Below, one piece after another: positions 22,801 to 30,898 of a stretch of DNA of 64,000 nucleotides. The notes under the pieces are model-generated. The model was not told where the DNA came from. It saw nothing but the letters and a program-made list of their open reading frames with translations, and made no database searches. The translations under genes were made by a program, and so were the position numbers. Within the stretch, counting starts at the first letter, position 1; each line of letters opens with the position of its first letter. The DNA is from Stomorhina lunata (lineage: Eukaryota > Arthropoda > Insecta > Diptera > Rhiniidae). Where the stretch lies: assembly GCA_933228675.1 (NCBI GenBank), contig OW121744.1, positions 56,873,775 to 56,937,774 on the forward strand, read 5' to 3'.

Positions 22801-25800
22801 TTGACCATAACTGGCATACATCTCATTTTCGGCTGAGGGCCTGATATTTGGATCGATTGTTACCAAATTTTGGTTATCGGTTTATATTTACAAAATATTC
22901 ATCTGTGCAAAGTTTTAGTAATAAAATAAATAAGTTTTGTTTGTATTTCTATGGGTATTTAAAAGACTTGAGAATGTGTCTTGTATGGGAGGCATGGTCG
23001 AATATGGCCCGATTCCTACAATATTAGGTACACTAATTTCGGTTGCCATAAGCAATATTTATGCTGAATATTATTAAAATACAATTAAATTTGTGGCTGT
23101 AAAGGGCCAAAAACTCTATCTCTAAAATTAATCCCTATGGGAGTTACCCGAAGGAGTTATCTAATTTTGCTCAAAAAGTATAGGGATCGCTGATGGTCCA
23201 AAATATTAAGCTGTGCCAAATTTCATCAAATTTTCTTTAAAGTTACGACCTGTACTTTGATAACAAGTTTGGATATCTGCTCAGCCAGCCGGACGGACAG
23301 CGTTAAATCAACTCAGGGAATGATTCTGAATAGATAGGTATACTCAGACCAATATTTCTATGCGTTACAAACATCAGCATAAACCCAATATTCCCTTTAG
23401 ACCTATGCTGGTGAAGGGTATAATTTAATAAAACTACGAAAACCGAATTTTATTTAATTGACCATTATTGGTCAGGCTTTAAAAATCTGTATATGATCTC
23501 CATCAAGCCACTGGAATGATCCAACACTGAATTGTGAGAACTTTAAAATAAAGGGTGGGCAAATTTGAGGTAAGGAAGTAATAATGGAATATGAGTTCAG
23601 GCACGCCGATCTTTTGACAAAATTTGGAACCAAACGAATAGATAACGCCAGATCGAGAAATTTGTTTGTAAAATTTTTCATTTAATAACTGAATTGCTGG
23701 CTCGATTGTGTAACGCCTTTTTGCTATAATCAAATGGTCACTTATGTCAATACTACCCAATTGTGAACAAAAAAAAAATCTGTTATTATGATTTGCATGC
23801 GCATATAATTCACGATAACGGCGTTTCCTTGCTAATTTTCGTAAAATATGGGCTGATCTCAAAGACAGAATCATGTACATGAATATTTGTCATCTAAGTC
23901 CATGAACGAGTAATTAAGTTTATAATGGCGCTTGGTGTAAACAAACCTGTCAATTAAGTGACAGTCACAATGATAACAAGAGTCTCAAGGAAAGTAGCGG
24001 TTCTCACAAAGTTCTACAAGATGGGAACCATAACGTCCAAGTCGTTTTCCTCATTTATTTCAGAGTCATTGACATCGTGAGTGTTACTCTCCTAAACACA
24101 TTTAGTTAATATTCCTTATATTTACAGCGTTGCCTATGATCGGGTCAAAATTTAATCCATATATTATGTCGTTTTTGAGTAATTAGTATGTCTTATTGTC
24201 CTGTGGATAATATCGAAAACTATCTTACGTAACATAAGTCGACATTTCAGTACTTATTTACATGATAAAAGAAATTAGTAAGGTATAACCGTTCTCTCTT
24301 TTGTCAGCCATATTAACTTTCTGACGTTTGATCGAATTATTTTCTTTTCTCAAATTATGCTACCATACTACTTTTAAAAATCCCAGTTTCTGTTTGCTAT
24401 TATACTATAAACACAATCACGACTGCAGGCTACGGGCTACAACCTGTTAAAATTAGAATACATTCATTCAAATAGAAATTTTTTTAAGCCTCGACATAGC
24501 CACACGACTCCCGACTACCCTTGTAGATATAGACAAAAAAATATATACATTTTATGTATAATATAAAAATGTATATTTAATAAATAAAATTTTACTTCTA
24601 TTGAGTTAGAGTTATATAAATATTATTTATAACTCAATAGAAGTAAAATTTTACGCTGTCATAACTAACACGCTACATATGATAGAGCTTAGTAGTTTAT
24701 GTTATATAAAAGCCCAGTATATCCTGTATAAAATTCATTATATAAAGACCATACTTATATCTATATTATTTTAAGATATGCTTATTTTTATAAACAAAGT
24801 CGGTTGTAAAAATAAGTTTTGAGTATATGAGCTCTTAATCTTTATAAATCGGAAAAATGTATAATATATCATTTGAATGATACTTTCAGTAGCATTTTTT
24901 GTTTTATATACCAGTTTATATCGGATATAAACTTCTAAAGTTATGCCGTATAATTTTTGAAATTGAAAAAGCCCATAATTCTCATACTATAAAAGATCAC
25001 ACCAAAATCTATATATAAGAACATATTTGAAGATACGTTTTTTAAATAAAATTTTGGTGAAAATAAAATCAATCAATCCCAAGAAGAAGCTGAAGAAACT
25101 GTAAAATAAATTATAAAAAATATGTTACACAAAAATACTTTAAATATATTATGACAAAATTTAATTGTCTCAAGTCTTTTTTTCCTTATGCAGGATCCGC
25201 TAAACTTTATAAAATAAGTTTTAACGAAATGTTTACAACACATTACACATTATACGTTCAAAATTTCCTGATAATAATATTCCCATTTCTCACATGTGGC
25301 AACGACTTTTATAATTGTTTACAAAAAACAAATTTCAAATATTTCGCATTTACTTCAAAAAATTTTTTTATAAGAGAGAACGGTTATACCTTACAATTTT
25401 TTTGCCATGCTTATTTATCTCTGTTTTTTTGTTAAACATTTTAAAATAAACTAGATTTTAGTTTTCAAAATCTAAAATTAAAATAATCAACTTACCTCTA
25501 TTTTTATCCATTTCAGTTCTGTAGTTCTGTGGTGACATTGTCAAACTTATATCACTGCACGAGTCGCCACTGCAATCGAAATCCTCATCCATACCACCAA
25601 CATCCAAAGATGTTTCAGAATGATTTTTTACACTTGCATTACCCGACAACGATTCTTGTCTAGAATTCGTCGCCAAATGATGATTAAACAAAGAGGGGGG
25701 AACGTTATTGGAGCTTAAGGCGGCGGCATCTGTTAGGACTTTGCCCATATTTTGGGCAAAACGATTGGCCATGCTAAGGTTTTGTACATTCTCACTTAAA

Positions 25801-26387
25801 CCGCTGGCGGCCTGCATTAATTCGGCCAAACGCTGACGCGAATTCAAATCATTGGCGGCCAGGGCAGATTGATGCAGCAGAGCTTCATTGAGAGACATGG
25901 GCGGTGAGACATTATTGGCGGCCGCGGTATTCAAATTTATTGGAAAATTCGGATTGAATAGTAAACGGTTTTGTAATTGATTTTCTGAATCATTAGAGGA
26001 TTTTGAGAGATTTAAAGTTTGAGTATCTGTTATAAGATTTTGTGAATCATTGGCACTAGAGGGTTCTTTGGCTAAAAGATTTAAAGGCATATTGCTGTAT
26101 TCCCCGTTATTGGCGAAAAGTTGAGAAATTCGATCATGATTTTGGGCAAAGTAACCATGTAGCCAGGGATTGTAGAGGGGAAAATTAGTTAAACCTAAGG
26201 CTGATGATGCCACCATGGCACGAGCACTTAATTCTTCCGCTACATCCACTGGATGCCCAGAATCATCTGAAGATTTTGTATTGGCATGCTGATGGTTGGC
26301 TATAAGACTTTCTATGGTAAAAGGTGTAGGAAATTTGGTAAGTTTTGTAGGTGTTATGGCATCCATATTGTGTGTAGTATTATCCAT
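1479..26387 (-). CDS. unpg: unplugged, Gbx-class homeodomain transcription factor (three exons)
   Basis: The gene encodes a nuclear, sequence-specific transcription factor of the Gbx/unplugged class, known in Drosophila for roles in brain and tracheal development. Joining 26,387-25,496, 2,197-1,971 and 1,865-1,479 gives 1,506 nt, a 501-residue protein, close to the size of the Drosophila protein as I remember it. Exon 1 supplies an Ala/Ser/Asn-rich N-terminus with FTIESLIA at residues 23-30, which resembles an eh1 Groucho-binding motif, and an acidic [11 protein letters not shown] stretch. The homeodomain lies at about 330-389 ([16 protein letters not shown], then [11 protein letters not shown] with W48, F49, Q50, N51). 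The conserved tail reads [19 protein letters not shown], then a poly-Ala run. Donors GTAAG and acceptors TAG are seen at both introns, and the frame is kept. The start ATG has A at -3. I identify unpg from the homeodomain and the [16 protein letters not shown] block, both recalled from the family. Confidence 0.93.
1971..2197 (-). CDS. unpg: unpg exon 2 (acidic linker and homeodomain residues 1-44)
   Basis: The acceptor TTTTAG ends at 2,198 and the donor GTAAGTG begins at 1,970. The exon is 227 nt; with the split Ala codon it reads [15 protein letters not shown], a Ser/Gly/Asn linker, and the homeodomain up to SEVQ. Exon 2 is too short and lacks its own start, so a plain ORF scan misses it. 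The intron to exon 3 is 105 bp (1,866-1,970) and phase 0, at the 44/45 homeobox position used by several homeobox families. Confidence 0.92.
2325..2575. mobile_element. Small inverted-repeat element family M1, copy 1
   Basis: This 251-bp copy is about 90% identical by eye, over its full length and in the same orientation, to 17,985-18,235. The ends are imperfect inverted repeats: CGAATCAGGTTT on the left and AAACCTGACT on the right, followed by ATGTAAAA. There is no coding capacity. It fits a MITE-like element of unknown superfamily and lies only about 130 bp inside the intron from unpg exon 2. Confidence 0.75.
2760..2880 (+). repeat. Retroelement 3'-end-like fragment
   Basis: The sequence ends in AATAAAGGCCATAAAAG followed by (TAAG)n, which looks like a polyadenylation signal with a simple-sequence tail. 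The 43 bp at 2,807-2,849 match the reverse complement of 11,961-12,003 at about 37 of 43 positions. It may be the 3' end of a LINE or SINE. Confidence 0.4.
3270..3685. mobile_element. MITE-like element M2 with GGGCGGCA terminal inverted repeats
   Basis: The left end GGGCGGCACAATCGGCCCCC (from 3,273) pairs with the right end, whose reverse complement reads GGGGCGGCATAGTCGGCCCC, giving an imperfect inverted repeat of about 30 bp. The interior is AT-rich and non-coding. A diverged inverted relative covers 20,220-20,560. The GC-rich ends contrast sharply with the flanks. No clear target duplication was found. Confidence 0.7.
3871..4062. repeat. Degenerate tandem pair, units of 85-100 bp
   Basis: Units at 3,871-3,955 and 3,962-4,062 share CAAAATAACTC, GATTTGACRATGTYMATT, CTTGTGATT and ACGCCG in the same order. 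An antisense ORF across them (3,833-4,141) has no recognisable product. Confidence 0.55.
6459..8202. repeat. 1,744-bp block inside the satellite, first copy
   Basis: This block repeats directly at 8,203-9,946. All frames on both strands recur with the same translation at a constant offset of 1,744 bp. The junction at 8,202/8,203 breaks a unit (TTTTCTATATTTTTAATAAA), marking an unequal crossover. Confidence 0.93.
8203..9946. repeat. 1,744-bp block inside the satellite, second copy
   Basis: This is the direct copy of 6,459-8,202. I saw no difference where I compared the two, including homopolymer lengths, so the duplication is very recent or an assembly effect. It runs on into the most uniform part of the array. 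Confidence 0.93.
10331..11736. other. AT-rich intronic DNA
   Basis: No gene is recognised. Between 10,480 and 10,780 the motif (A)TTATAA(C/T/G) recurs many times in both orientations, like a decayed AT-rich inverted-repeat element. The part from 11,100 to 11,736 is unremarkable. Confidence 0.5.
11883..11910. repeat. 11-bp hairpin CAAAACGAGTC / GACTCGTTTTG
   Basis: The arms at 11,883-11,893 and 11,900-11,910 are perfectly complementary around TTTAAT. The GAGTC core is the same motif that heads the tandem units at 12,462-12,830. Confidence 0.7.
12364..12449 (-). repeat. tRNA-like sequence, probably a tRNA-derived relic or SINE head
   Basis: On the minus strand, an A-box-like TGGCTTAGTTGG (12,440-12,429) is followed after 38 nt by a B-box-like GGTTTGATCC (12,390-12,381). 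The start GGGTGAT and end AACACC pair only partly, and the T-stem has one mismatch. No convincing anticodon stem can be folded, so I do not call a functional tRNA. The sequence following it (minus strand) is similar to a stretch near 29,868-29,880. Confidence 0.55.
12462..12830. repeat. Degenerate tandem units headed GAGTCTTTTTG
   Basis: Four units begin near 12,462, 12,563, 12,644 and 12,799. They share GAGTCTTTTTG, a TCA(T/C)C(A)AACTGATT block, a CACATTCTGC block and CTAGTCGCTT, and are 80-155 bp long. They belong to the element at 11,737-12,888. Confidence 0.6.
12930..13735 (-). mobile_element. 3' end of an I-type LINE with RNase H domain, decayed
   Basis: On the minus strand, the frames at 13,707-13,389 read [17 protein letters not shown] and [13 protein letters not shown], the catalytic-Asp and WVPGH motifs of a LINE-encoded RNase H domain. 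They are followed after frameshifts by an [14 protein letters not shown] tail. The element ends near 12,945 with GGGTGCCTATCTAACCTAAC, a common 3' tail of such fly LINEs. The reading frame is broken many times. It abuts an RTE-type reverse transcriptase at about 13,736 with no spacer, so the two form a chimera by insertion or deletion. Confidence 0.7.
13736..15850 (-). mobile_element. RTE-like LINE relic (endonuclease plus partial reverse transcriptase)
   Basis: Reading the minus strand from 15,850: a 5' leader, then an apurinic-type endonuclease frame (15,552-14,833) with [33 protein letters not shown] and DINSDHHLV. Next comes a linker with [18 protein letters not shown] (14,715-14,266), then reverse transcriptase parts [15 protein letters not shown] and [13 protein letters not shown], and EYAKDVCLL in place of the expected YADD. 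The segment between APGNDNI and the FVKAFDS motif is mostly deleted. Frameshifts and the lost catalytic Asp make it dead. The same family recurs at 40,440-42,666 and 47,667-51,549. Confidence 0.8.
15690..15811. repeat. 61-bp tandem duplication in the RTE leader
   Basis: The unit starting GGGGATTTCTTGCATGATTA occurs at 15,690-15,750 and 15,751-15,811 with one difference (TTGGAG/TTGGTG). The RTE relatives at 41,606 and 48,833 have the unit once, so the duplication is specific to this copy. Confidence 0.9.
15851..17520. other. Intronic DNA without recognised genes
   Basis: There are short CAG/GTTGTT-type runs at 16,440-16,500 and 16,680-16,720, and a 9-bp hairpin CAAAAAGTC/GACTTTTTG near 17,412-17,432. 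No coding frame above background was found. It is the least repetitive part of the intron and a reasonable place for unpg enhancers, but nothing shows this directly. Confidence 0.4.
17521..17985. mobile_element. MITE-like element M3, ~33-bp terminal inverted repeats
   Basis: The left end ATATCTGTGGCAATACGG (from 17,521) and the right end (17,951-17,985; reverse complement TATATCTGTGGCATTATGGC) match through TAGCTTAAGTC with a few differences. The interior is about 400 bp and non-coding. Element M1 copy 2 begins immediately at its right end. Confidence 0.7.
17985..18235. mobile_element. Small inverted-repeat element family M1, copy 2
   Basis: This is the direct counterpart of 2,325-2,575, with the same ends and length. 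It lies flush between M3 and the hAT element that starts at 18,247. Confidence 0.75.
18247..19324 (+). mobile_element. Non-autonomous hAT element, copy A
   Basis: The element is 1,078 bp, flanked by a perfect 8-bp duplication TTATAAAC (18,239-18,246 and 19,325-19,332). The termini are CATGGC... and ...TCATG, with inverted repeats sharing TAAGGTATAACCGTTCTCTC. The 8-bp duplication and the CAnnG ends are hAT hallmarks. It has no transposase: the antisense frame at 18,460-18,239 has no recognisable domain. Copy B at 24,261-25,409 is inverted. Confidence 0.9.
19905..20090 (+). repeat. Diverged 5' fragment of dispersed family C
   Basis: It shares ordered blocks with the starts of 50,485 and 51,816: the GATACCCTTC-like AATACCCTAC, TACAAACATTTTCT, TTTCCGTCATT and AGCTAGGGTCAAAT-like blocks. 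Confidence 0.5.
20220..20560. repeat. Diverged relative of element M2, inverted
   Basis: It shares GGCACCTCAGACTCATAA with the left end of M2 and, in inverted order, the central TTTTAATTTT...GACTTTC and AAATCGGTTGGAA-like blocks. The GC-rich terminal repeat is mutated. Confidence 0.45.
22112..22829. other. Intronic DNA, no recognised content
   Basis: The plus-strand frames at 22,410-22,646 and 22,604-22,804 are short and match no family I know. There is no repeat structure of note. Confidence 0.35.
22830..23430 (+). mobile_element. Dispersed family C, old truncated copy
   Basis: In order it carries TTGTATGGGAGGCATGGTCG, GTGCCAAATTTCATCAAATT, CAGCCAGCCGGACGGACAGC, CTATGCGTTACAAACATCAG and the end GGTGAAGGGTATAAT, as in the younger copies at 50,485 and 51,816, with about 20-25% divergence by eye. 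Confidence 0.7.
23472..23880 (-). pseudogene. Unrecognised frame pair, possibly a decayed gene
   Basis: Two overlapping minus-strand frames (23,880-23,503, 125 codons; 23,681-23,472, 69 codons) look like one product broken by a frameshift. The first reads [18 protein letters not shown] and later [18 protein letters not shown]; the second ends [14 protein letters not shown]. The amino-acid makeup is more protein-like than neighbouring chance frames. I recognise no family. It could be part of a transposon protein or a retrocopy. There is no start context or promoter that I can point to. Confidence 0.25.
24261..25409 (-). mobile_element. Non-autonomous hAT element, copy B (inverted)
   Basis: The element is 1,149 bp, flanked by a perfect 8-bp duplication CTTATTTA (24,253-24,260 and 25,410-25,417). 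The ends are CATGATAAAA... and ...TTTGCCATG, the same termini as copy A, reversed. It is about 70 bp longer than A because of a palindromic insertion near 24,587-24,655, where ACTTCTATTGAGTTA is followed by its reverse complement. It ends 86 bp from the unpg exon 1 donor. Confidence 0.9.
25496..26387 (-). CDS. unpg: unpg exon 1 (N-terminal coding exon)
   Basis: This exon codes for residues 1-297 plus the first base of codon 298. The ATG at 26,387-26,385 sits in AAGAAAATGG, a good fly start context. The exon ends ...AAT AGA G before the donor GTAAG (25,495-25,491). Reading through the donor gives only a short hydrophobic nonsense tail and a stop at 25,458, which supports splicing here. The exon contains the eh1-like motif, [17 protein letters not shown] and a Ser/Asn-rich region. 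Confidence 0.92.
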
Positions 26388-27608
26388 TTTCTTAAGATTT
26401 AGAAACTATTTTCTTTATTTAACACTTTTTTTTAATTGAAAAATTGTTTTGTAATTTTTTAATTATTTTAACTTTAATTTAATTTTCACTTAAGCATTAT
26501 TAGAAAATTTGCTTTTTTTCTTTAATTCTTTAAACAAGAAATGCTTTTGTTTATTTTTTATGAAATAAAAAAATAAATTTTATTAAAACACACGCACTTC
26601 ACACGAAGCAGTGAACCGTTTAAAGGTCTTTGACGTACTAAAAGTTGTCTTTGTACGCACAACCGGTGCTTAGATACATCACGTACTAATTTAACAACAC
26701 ACCACTGTTGGCTTCTTTTCGTTGACAGACTCACGCTGTTAATTTTCTATTGTCTGGCTGCCCCCCATTCGTAGTTATTCACTCATTCCTCCAAATAAAA
26801 ACCAACAAAACAACCACCATGTTAAATGACGAAGAACAACGAATAAGAAAAGGTTTTGCTTTGGGCTCCTCCTTGTTTTTGTTTACAAATTCAAGATGGC
26901 GCATGCCAATAAGAATTCATCGATTAAATTGTTGTTGTTTCATGTAAACAATGATTTTTGGTGTGTGTATTATGTGTGTGAGTGAAGTAAAAACAAAAAA
27001 TTTACAGTTGGCTTGAGTTGTTATTCCTTTTTTTGTTACATACACACTTTTATTTTGTTTTCCCTTTATTTTCTGCTTTCCTGTGGCTAATTATGTCTCA
27101 GTTAATCATGAATCATTTTGTGTTTTATTTTTTTTTTCTTTCCTCTACAAAGCATTAGAATTTGTTTTTTGTTCGTTTATTTGTGTGATGATTGTTTGTG
27201 TTTCCTTCGCCTTAATTGCGTTCAGCTTGATTCGTTTTGTAATGATAAAATTGTCCGCATTATAAACAGACAAGAAAATTACCACGCCCGCTCATTAATA
27301 ATCAGGCACAATTGGACTGACTGCTTTAAGTGACCAATTTATAAAGAATCAAATTAAGAATAAAAACTATTTAAGAAAGATACAGAATTTTGTGTTAACA
27401 TTTATTGGTATTGGTTTATAAATAATTTTTGATACGAAATTTAAATAAACATATGTATTAACTTTCGATGAAAGGCATACACTGGCGAGCAAAACTAAAT
27501 ACTTTTTAGCAATACTTAATTCTTAATGCTAGTAGTTGAACAATACTGTATTTAAGATATTAATACTAGAGAGCTTTTTTATGGGACATTGCATAATTTA
27601 CATTTATG
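26388..27608. other. unpg: 5' flank of unpg: leader and likely promoter region
   Basis: On the minus strand this is upstream of the unpg start. The first 200 bp are A/T-rich leader-like sequence. The part from 26,590 to 26,960 is of more even composition and the best candidate for a promoter. No TATA box or initiator can be assigned with confidence. The plus-strand frames here (26,750-26,947; 27,083-27,333) are hydrophobic chance frames. Confidence 0.4.
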
Positions 27609-27610
27609 TA

Positions 27611-28035
27611 CAGTCAGGGACTTAAATCTTCATACACACCTAAAATTTCAAACATTCTAGAATTTGCAAAAACACTTATAAATAAAGGTATTGGTTTTTG
27701 AAAAATGTTTTATTTATGGAACATTAACTTGTGTTAATGGAAGTTTAGAAAAACTCTTAAGCCAAAGAATGTTGTGAATCATGTGGTGGCAACGTAATGG
27801 CTTGGGAAGCAATAGCAGCATCTGGAGATGGCCGACTAGTGTTTATTGATGGTTTTATGGATAAAACCATCGATAAAAACATGGTTTTGGTCAGAGTTAA
27901 TTTGTGTTTTTCTGGTTTTCTTGTTATTTTAAAAGAATAAGTAAAAATTTTTGTTTCGTATGATAATTAAAATGGAATTGAATATTTTTTGTGCATGAAA
28001 TTTTGGGTATGTATGAAGACTTTAGTCCCTGACTG
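27611..28035 (+). mobile_element. Tc1-type deletion derivative
   Basis: The terminal inverted repeats begin CAGTCAGGGACTTAAATC on the left; the right end, reversed, begins CAGTCAGGGACTAAAGTC. They match at about 27 of the first 30 bases and are flanked by TA on both sides, the Tc1/mariner target. The 425-bp element keeps a transposase piece, GGNVMAWEAIAASGDGRLVF and then IDGFMDK (plus strand, about 27,786-27,870), the block around the second catalytic Asp of Tc1 proteins. Confidence 0.8.
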
Positions 28036-28189
28036 TATAATCAGATCAAAATAGCAACCACAAGTCCAAGACATAAAACCTTCTGAATAAAGAAAATATT
28101 CTTATCTTATTATAATAATAAAGGTTACAACTGCGCGGAAAGCAGATAAAAAATTGGAACTACAAAACTAATACTTAATTGCGTAGCCT

Positions 28190-30590
28190 CTATGTTCTGT
28201 TATCGCTTGCAGTCCGGAGGGCATAAAATCTTTGAGGAACTCGATGGAGTGTAGGATATTTTTTCCCATTCTGACATTAAAATTTTTTCTAATGCCGCCA
28301 AATTTGAAGAATTTGTATTATCTCCCCGATCTGATATCACCAATAAATATTCTATGAAGTTTAGATCGGGAGATTGTAACGGCCAATCCACAAATTGTTG
28401 CAACTAGAGTGCTTCTGGTCATTGTCGTGTTGGAATATGCTGTTTGGAGGCATTTTTTCTAGATGTATGATCATATTTTCTTTTTAAATCTCACAGTATT
28501 TCATAATACAATCGATTTTCACCAGCGGACCAACTCCGTCACGAGATAATTTCGGTGAAAAACAAAAGTAACTTACCCCACATCACTATTGAACCTAAGC
28601 CATGTTTAACTGTTGGTAGCTGATATCAGGGAGAATATCTTTCCTATTTTATCACATCAGAACCAAAAAGATTAAATTTACTCTCATCATTCCACAACCA
28701 CTGTTCACTGGATCAAATTTGATACCGCTTCGCAAAATCAAGGCGCTTGATTTTATTGGCCTTAGTTATAAGTGCGGGACATCCGGCAAATAAATTGGCC
28801 TTATTCAATCTGCGACAAACAGTATGCACTCCAAATGTCACTGGGCAAATGGATGTGCTCATTAGCAAATTTAGTAACGTCCACAGCTGTCATTCTTGGA
28901 TCAGCTTCAGTAAGTCTATTTATTTTTGTCATTAAATTGACATATGGTTGAGTTTACAAACTCCTTAGCATAATTAATTCCTTTTTTGTTGACTTTGGTA
29001 ACACAAGGCTTTTAACGAAAGACTCCAGGGGGTCAATTCTGATTCTATGAAACGATGAAATGAAAAGTTTTTTCATGTTTTCATAGAAGTAGCGATTCTA
29101 ATTTAGTAAAAAAAAATGAAAACAAACGTTATTATCATGTGAAAAAATCACTGAAACGAAACGAGATTTTTTCATCGTTTCATAACAATTGTGATTCTTG
29201 TTTTGTGAAACAGTGCAACCAACTGTCAAAATTTTTTCATATGAAAAGAATTTTTTCACTGAAAAATTTTAAGTGAAAAATCAAAAATAAGACAAAATAT
29301 TATTTAATTAACTTCTTGGAAGAAAATATTGATATTGCTAACGATTAGTATGAAATATAATTATTTAAAAACTGGTCACTAATCAATAAATGTATGACAG
29401 AAAAAAAATTCTAGACGAAAAGTGGAACTGACGACGAGGCTTACCGCTTTAGGCGGTACTGATGGTAATAATTTATATATATTTTTTTTTTAAGAGAAGT
29501 AACACTCAGGCAAATACTGCCTATACAATTGTATAAAGAGTATATACGAATTGGGTTACCTTCTTTGGAAAGGGGACAGTAGAGAAGCAAAAGGTGTTGA
29601 AAAGAAGAGTAAGATATAGCTTTGTATTATTCAACGCTGTAAGTGCTATTATATATAGTATATAGTCAAGCCCTTTGTTTGAACTTTTTTGTTTAATATC
29701 CAATTTTATTTATTTTTCGTCGACGGCGTGTTATTGCTATAGGATTACCGCCGACGGAAGATGCTGTGGTAATTAAAAATTTTAATCGAAATTAATAATT
29801 ACAAAAATTGAAATTGGTAATTAATAATTTTAATAAAAATTAATAATTACGCAAATTGATGTTGCCGAGACCAACATTATTTGTTTCCTGTTTTACGTTT
29901 GACATTTGCTTGGCAATTATCATAAAACAGTTGATAAAGTTTCATAGCAACGAATGGAATGAAACACTTTTTTCATAATGCAAACGAGAATCAGAAAATA
30001 AGTGTTGGTGAAAAAGTATTATGAAAACTAGTTGTGAAAACTTAAATGAAAACTTTTTTCATTTCATCGTTTCATAGTGCCCAGCACTATAACCAGCCTC
30101 ATGGAGCGTTCTACTGACGGTTCTAGGATTATTTTCATTACCAGTTAGCTCCTTAAACTCTGCGGCGGTCTTATTTTGGAATTATTTTTAACGATTTGAA
30201 TTATTTTCTCTTTGCGATGTCTTTTTTGAACTACCATTTCTAACCTTATTTTTGTAACTTTTTTGTCGCTTGTGGCCGTTGAACGATTTCCGATATTTCC
30301 TTTATGCTTTTCTTTTGAATTCTTAAATTTAAGATGATTTTTCGCTCTTCCACAGTTAAATAACTGAATACTTATGGCCAATTGAAAATGATTAGTGCTT
30401 CTTTGAATGATAGTTTTAAACTCTTAGAGTGGTTCAAAATTGATTCCACTTTTTTGGAAACATTGATCAGCATCTAAAGTAACAGACAAAATAAGCATCA
30501 GTCAATTTCATAATTTGTATGTGCTTATACAACCAAATAAAACATTAACAATTTAAAAAACGAATACCTTTGTACATCACTGTACAATCA
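28190..30590 (-). pseudogene. Tc1-type transposase relic, interrupted
   Basis: Minus strand. The C-terminal part at 28,403-28,200 reads DWPLQSPDLNFIEYLL, the catalytic SPDLNPIE motif, then a SEWEKI tail. Further right (28,440-28,990) are LWNDESKFNLFGSD and VKHGLGSIVMWG fragments, and beyond an insertion (from 30,080) an RTVSRTLHEAGYSAG-like helix-turn-helix end. Stops and frameshifts make it inactive. A possible outer repeat, ACAGTGATGTACAAAGG, reads inward (minus strand) from about 30,585. Confidence 0.7.
29045..30077. mobile_element. 1.03-kb inverted-repeat element inserted in the Tc1 relic
   Basis: Both ends read CTATGAAACGATGAAATGAA going inward, 22 bp perfect and more with gaps. TTTCAT/ATGAAA motifs are repeated below the ends. 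There is no transposase; the antisense frame at 29,703-29,521 is not recognisable. The interior includes two near-repeats of TTAATAATTAC at 29,790-29,860. Confidence 0.75.
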
Positions 30591-30898
30591 AAGCATTTAT
30601 AAATTTAACTCGACTTCGTTCATGTGGCACCGTCCTGTTGAAACGACATGTCGTTTACTATTGTTATTATCGATGAAAACCGCACCAAACATTTTTTTTT
30701 ATGGATGAAGTGGTTATTCATGAAGTACATGTGGATTTATACTAGTCCAATAACGCATATTTTGACAAACCTTTTGGATCAAAAATGAGCTTTGTACCTG
30801 AAGATGATTTTGCGACGAAATTCATTATCTTGACGCATCTTCTCCAGTGTCCAATTTTTGAGTTAGCTTGATTTTGTATGAATGTAAACCAAGAGATT

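Larger units (their letters stand above)
2198..25495 (-). other. unpg: unpg intron 1 (23.3 kb), packed with repeats
   Basis: The intron is bounded by a GTAAG donor at 25,495 and a TTTTAG acceptor at 2,198. Its contents, listed separately, are a 5.75-kb satellite, LINE relics, several inverted-repeat DNA transposons and a mariner relic. No second host gene was found inside it. Confidence 0.85.

Noticed and set aside
27083..27333. Short hydrophobic ORFs upstream of unpg as a membrane peptide gene
   Set aside because: T-rich DNA produces Phe/Leu/Cys-rich frames by chance; no start context or second feature supports them.
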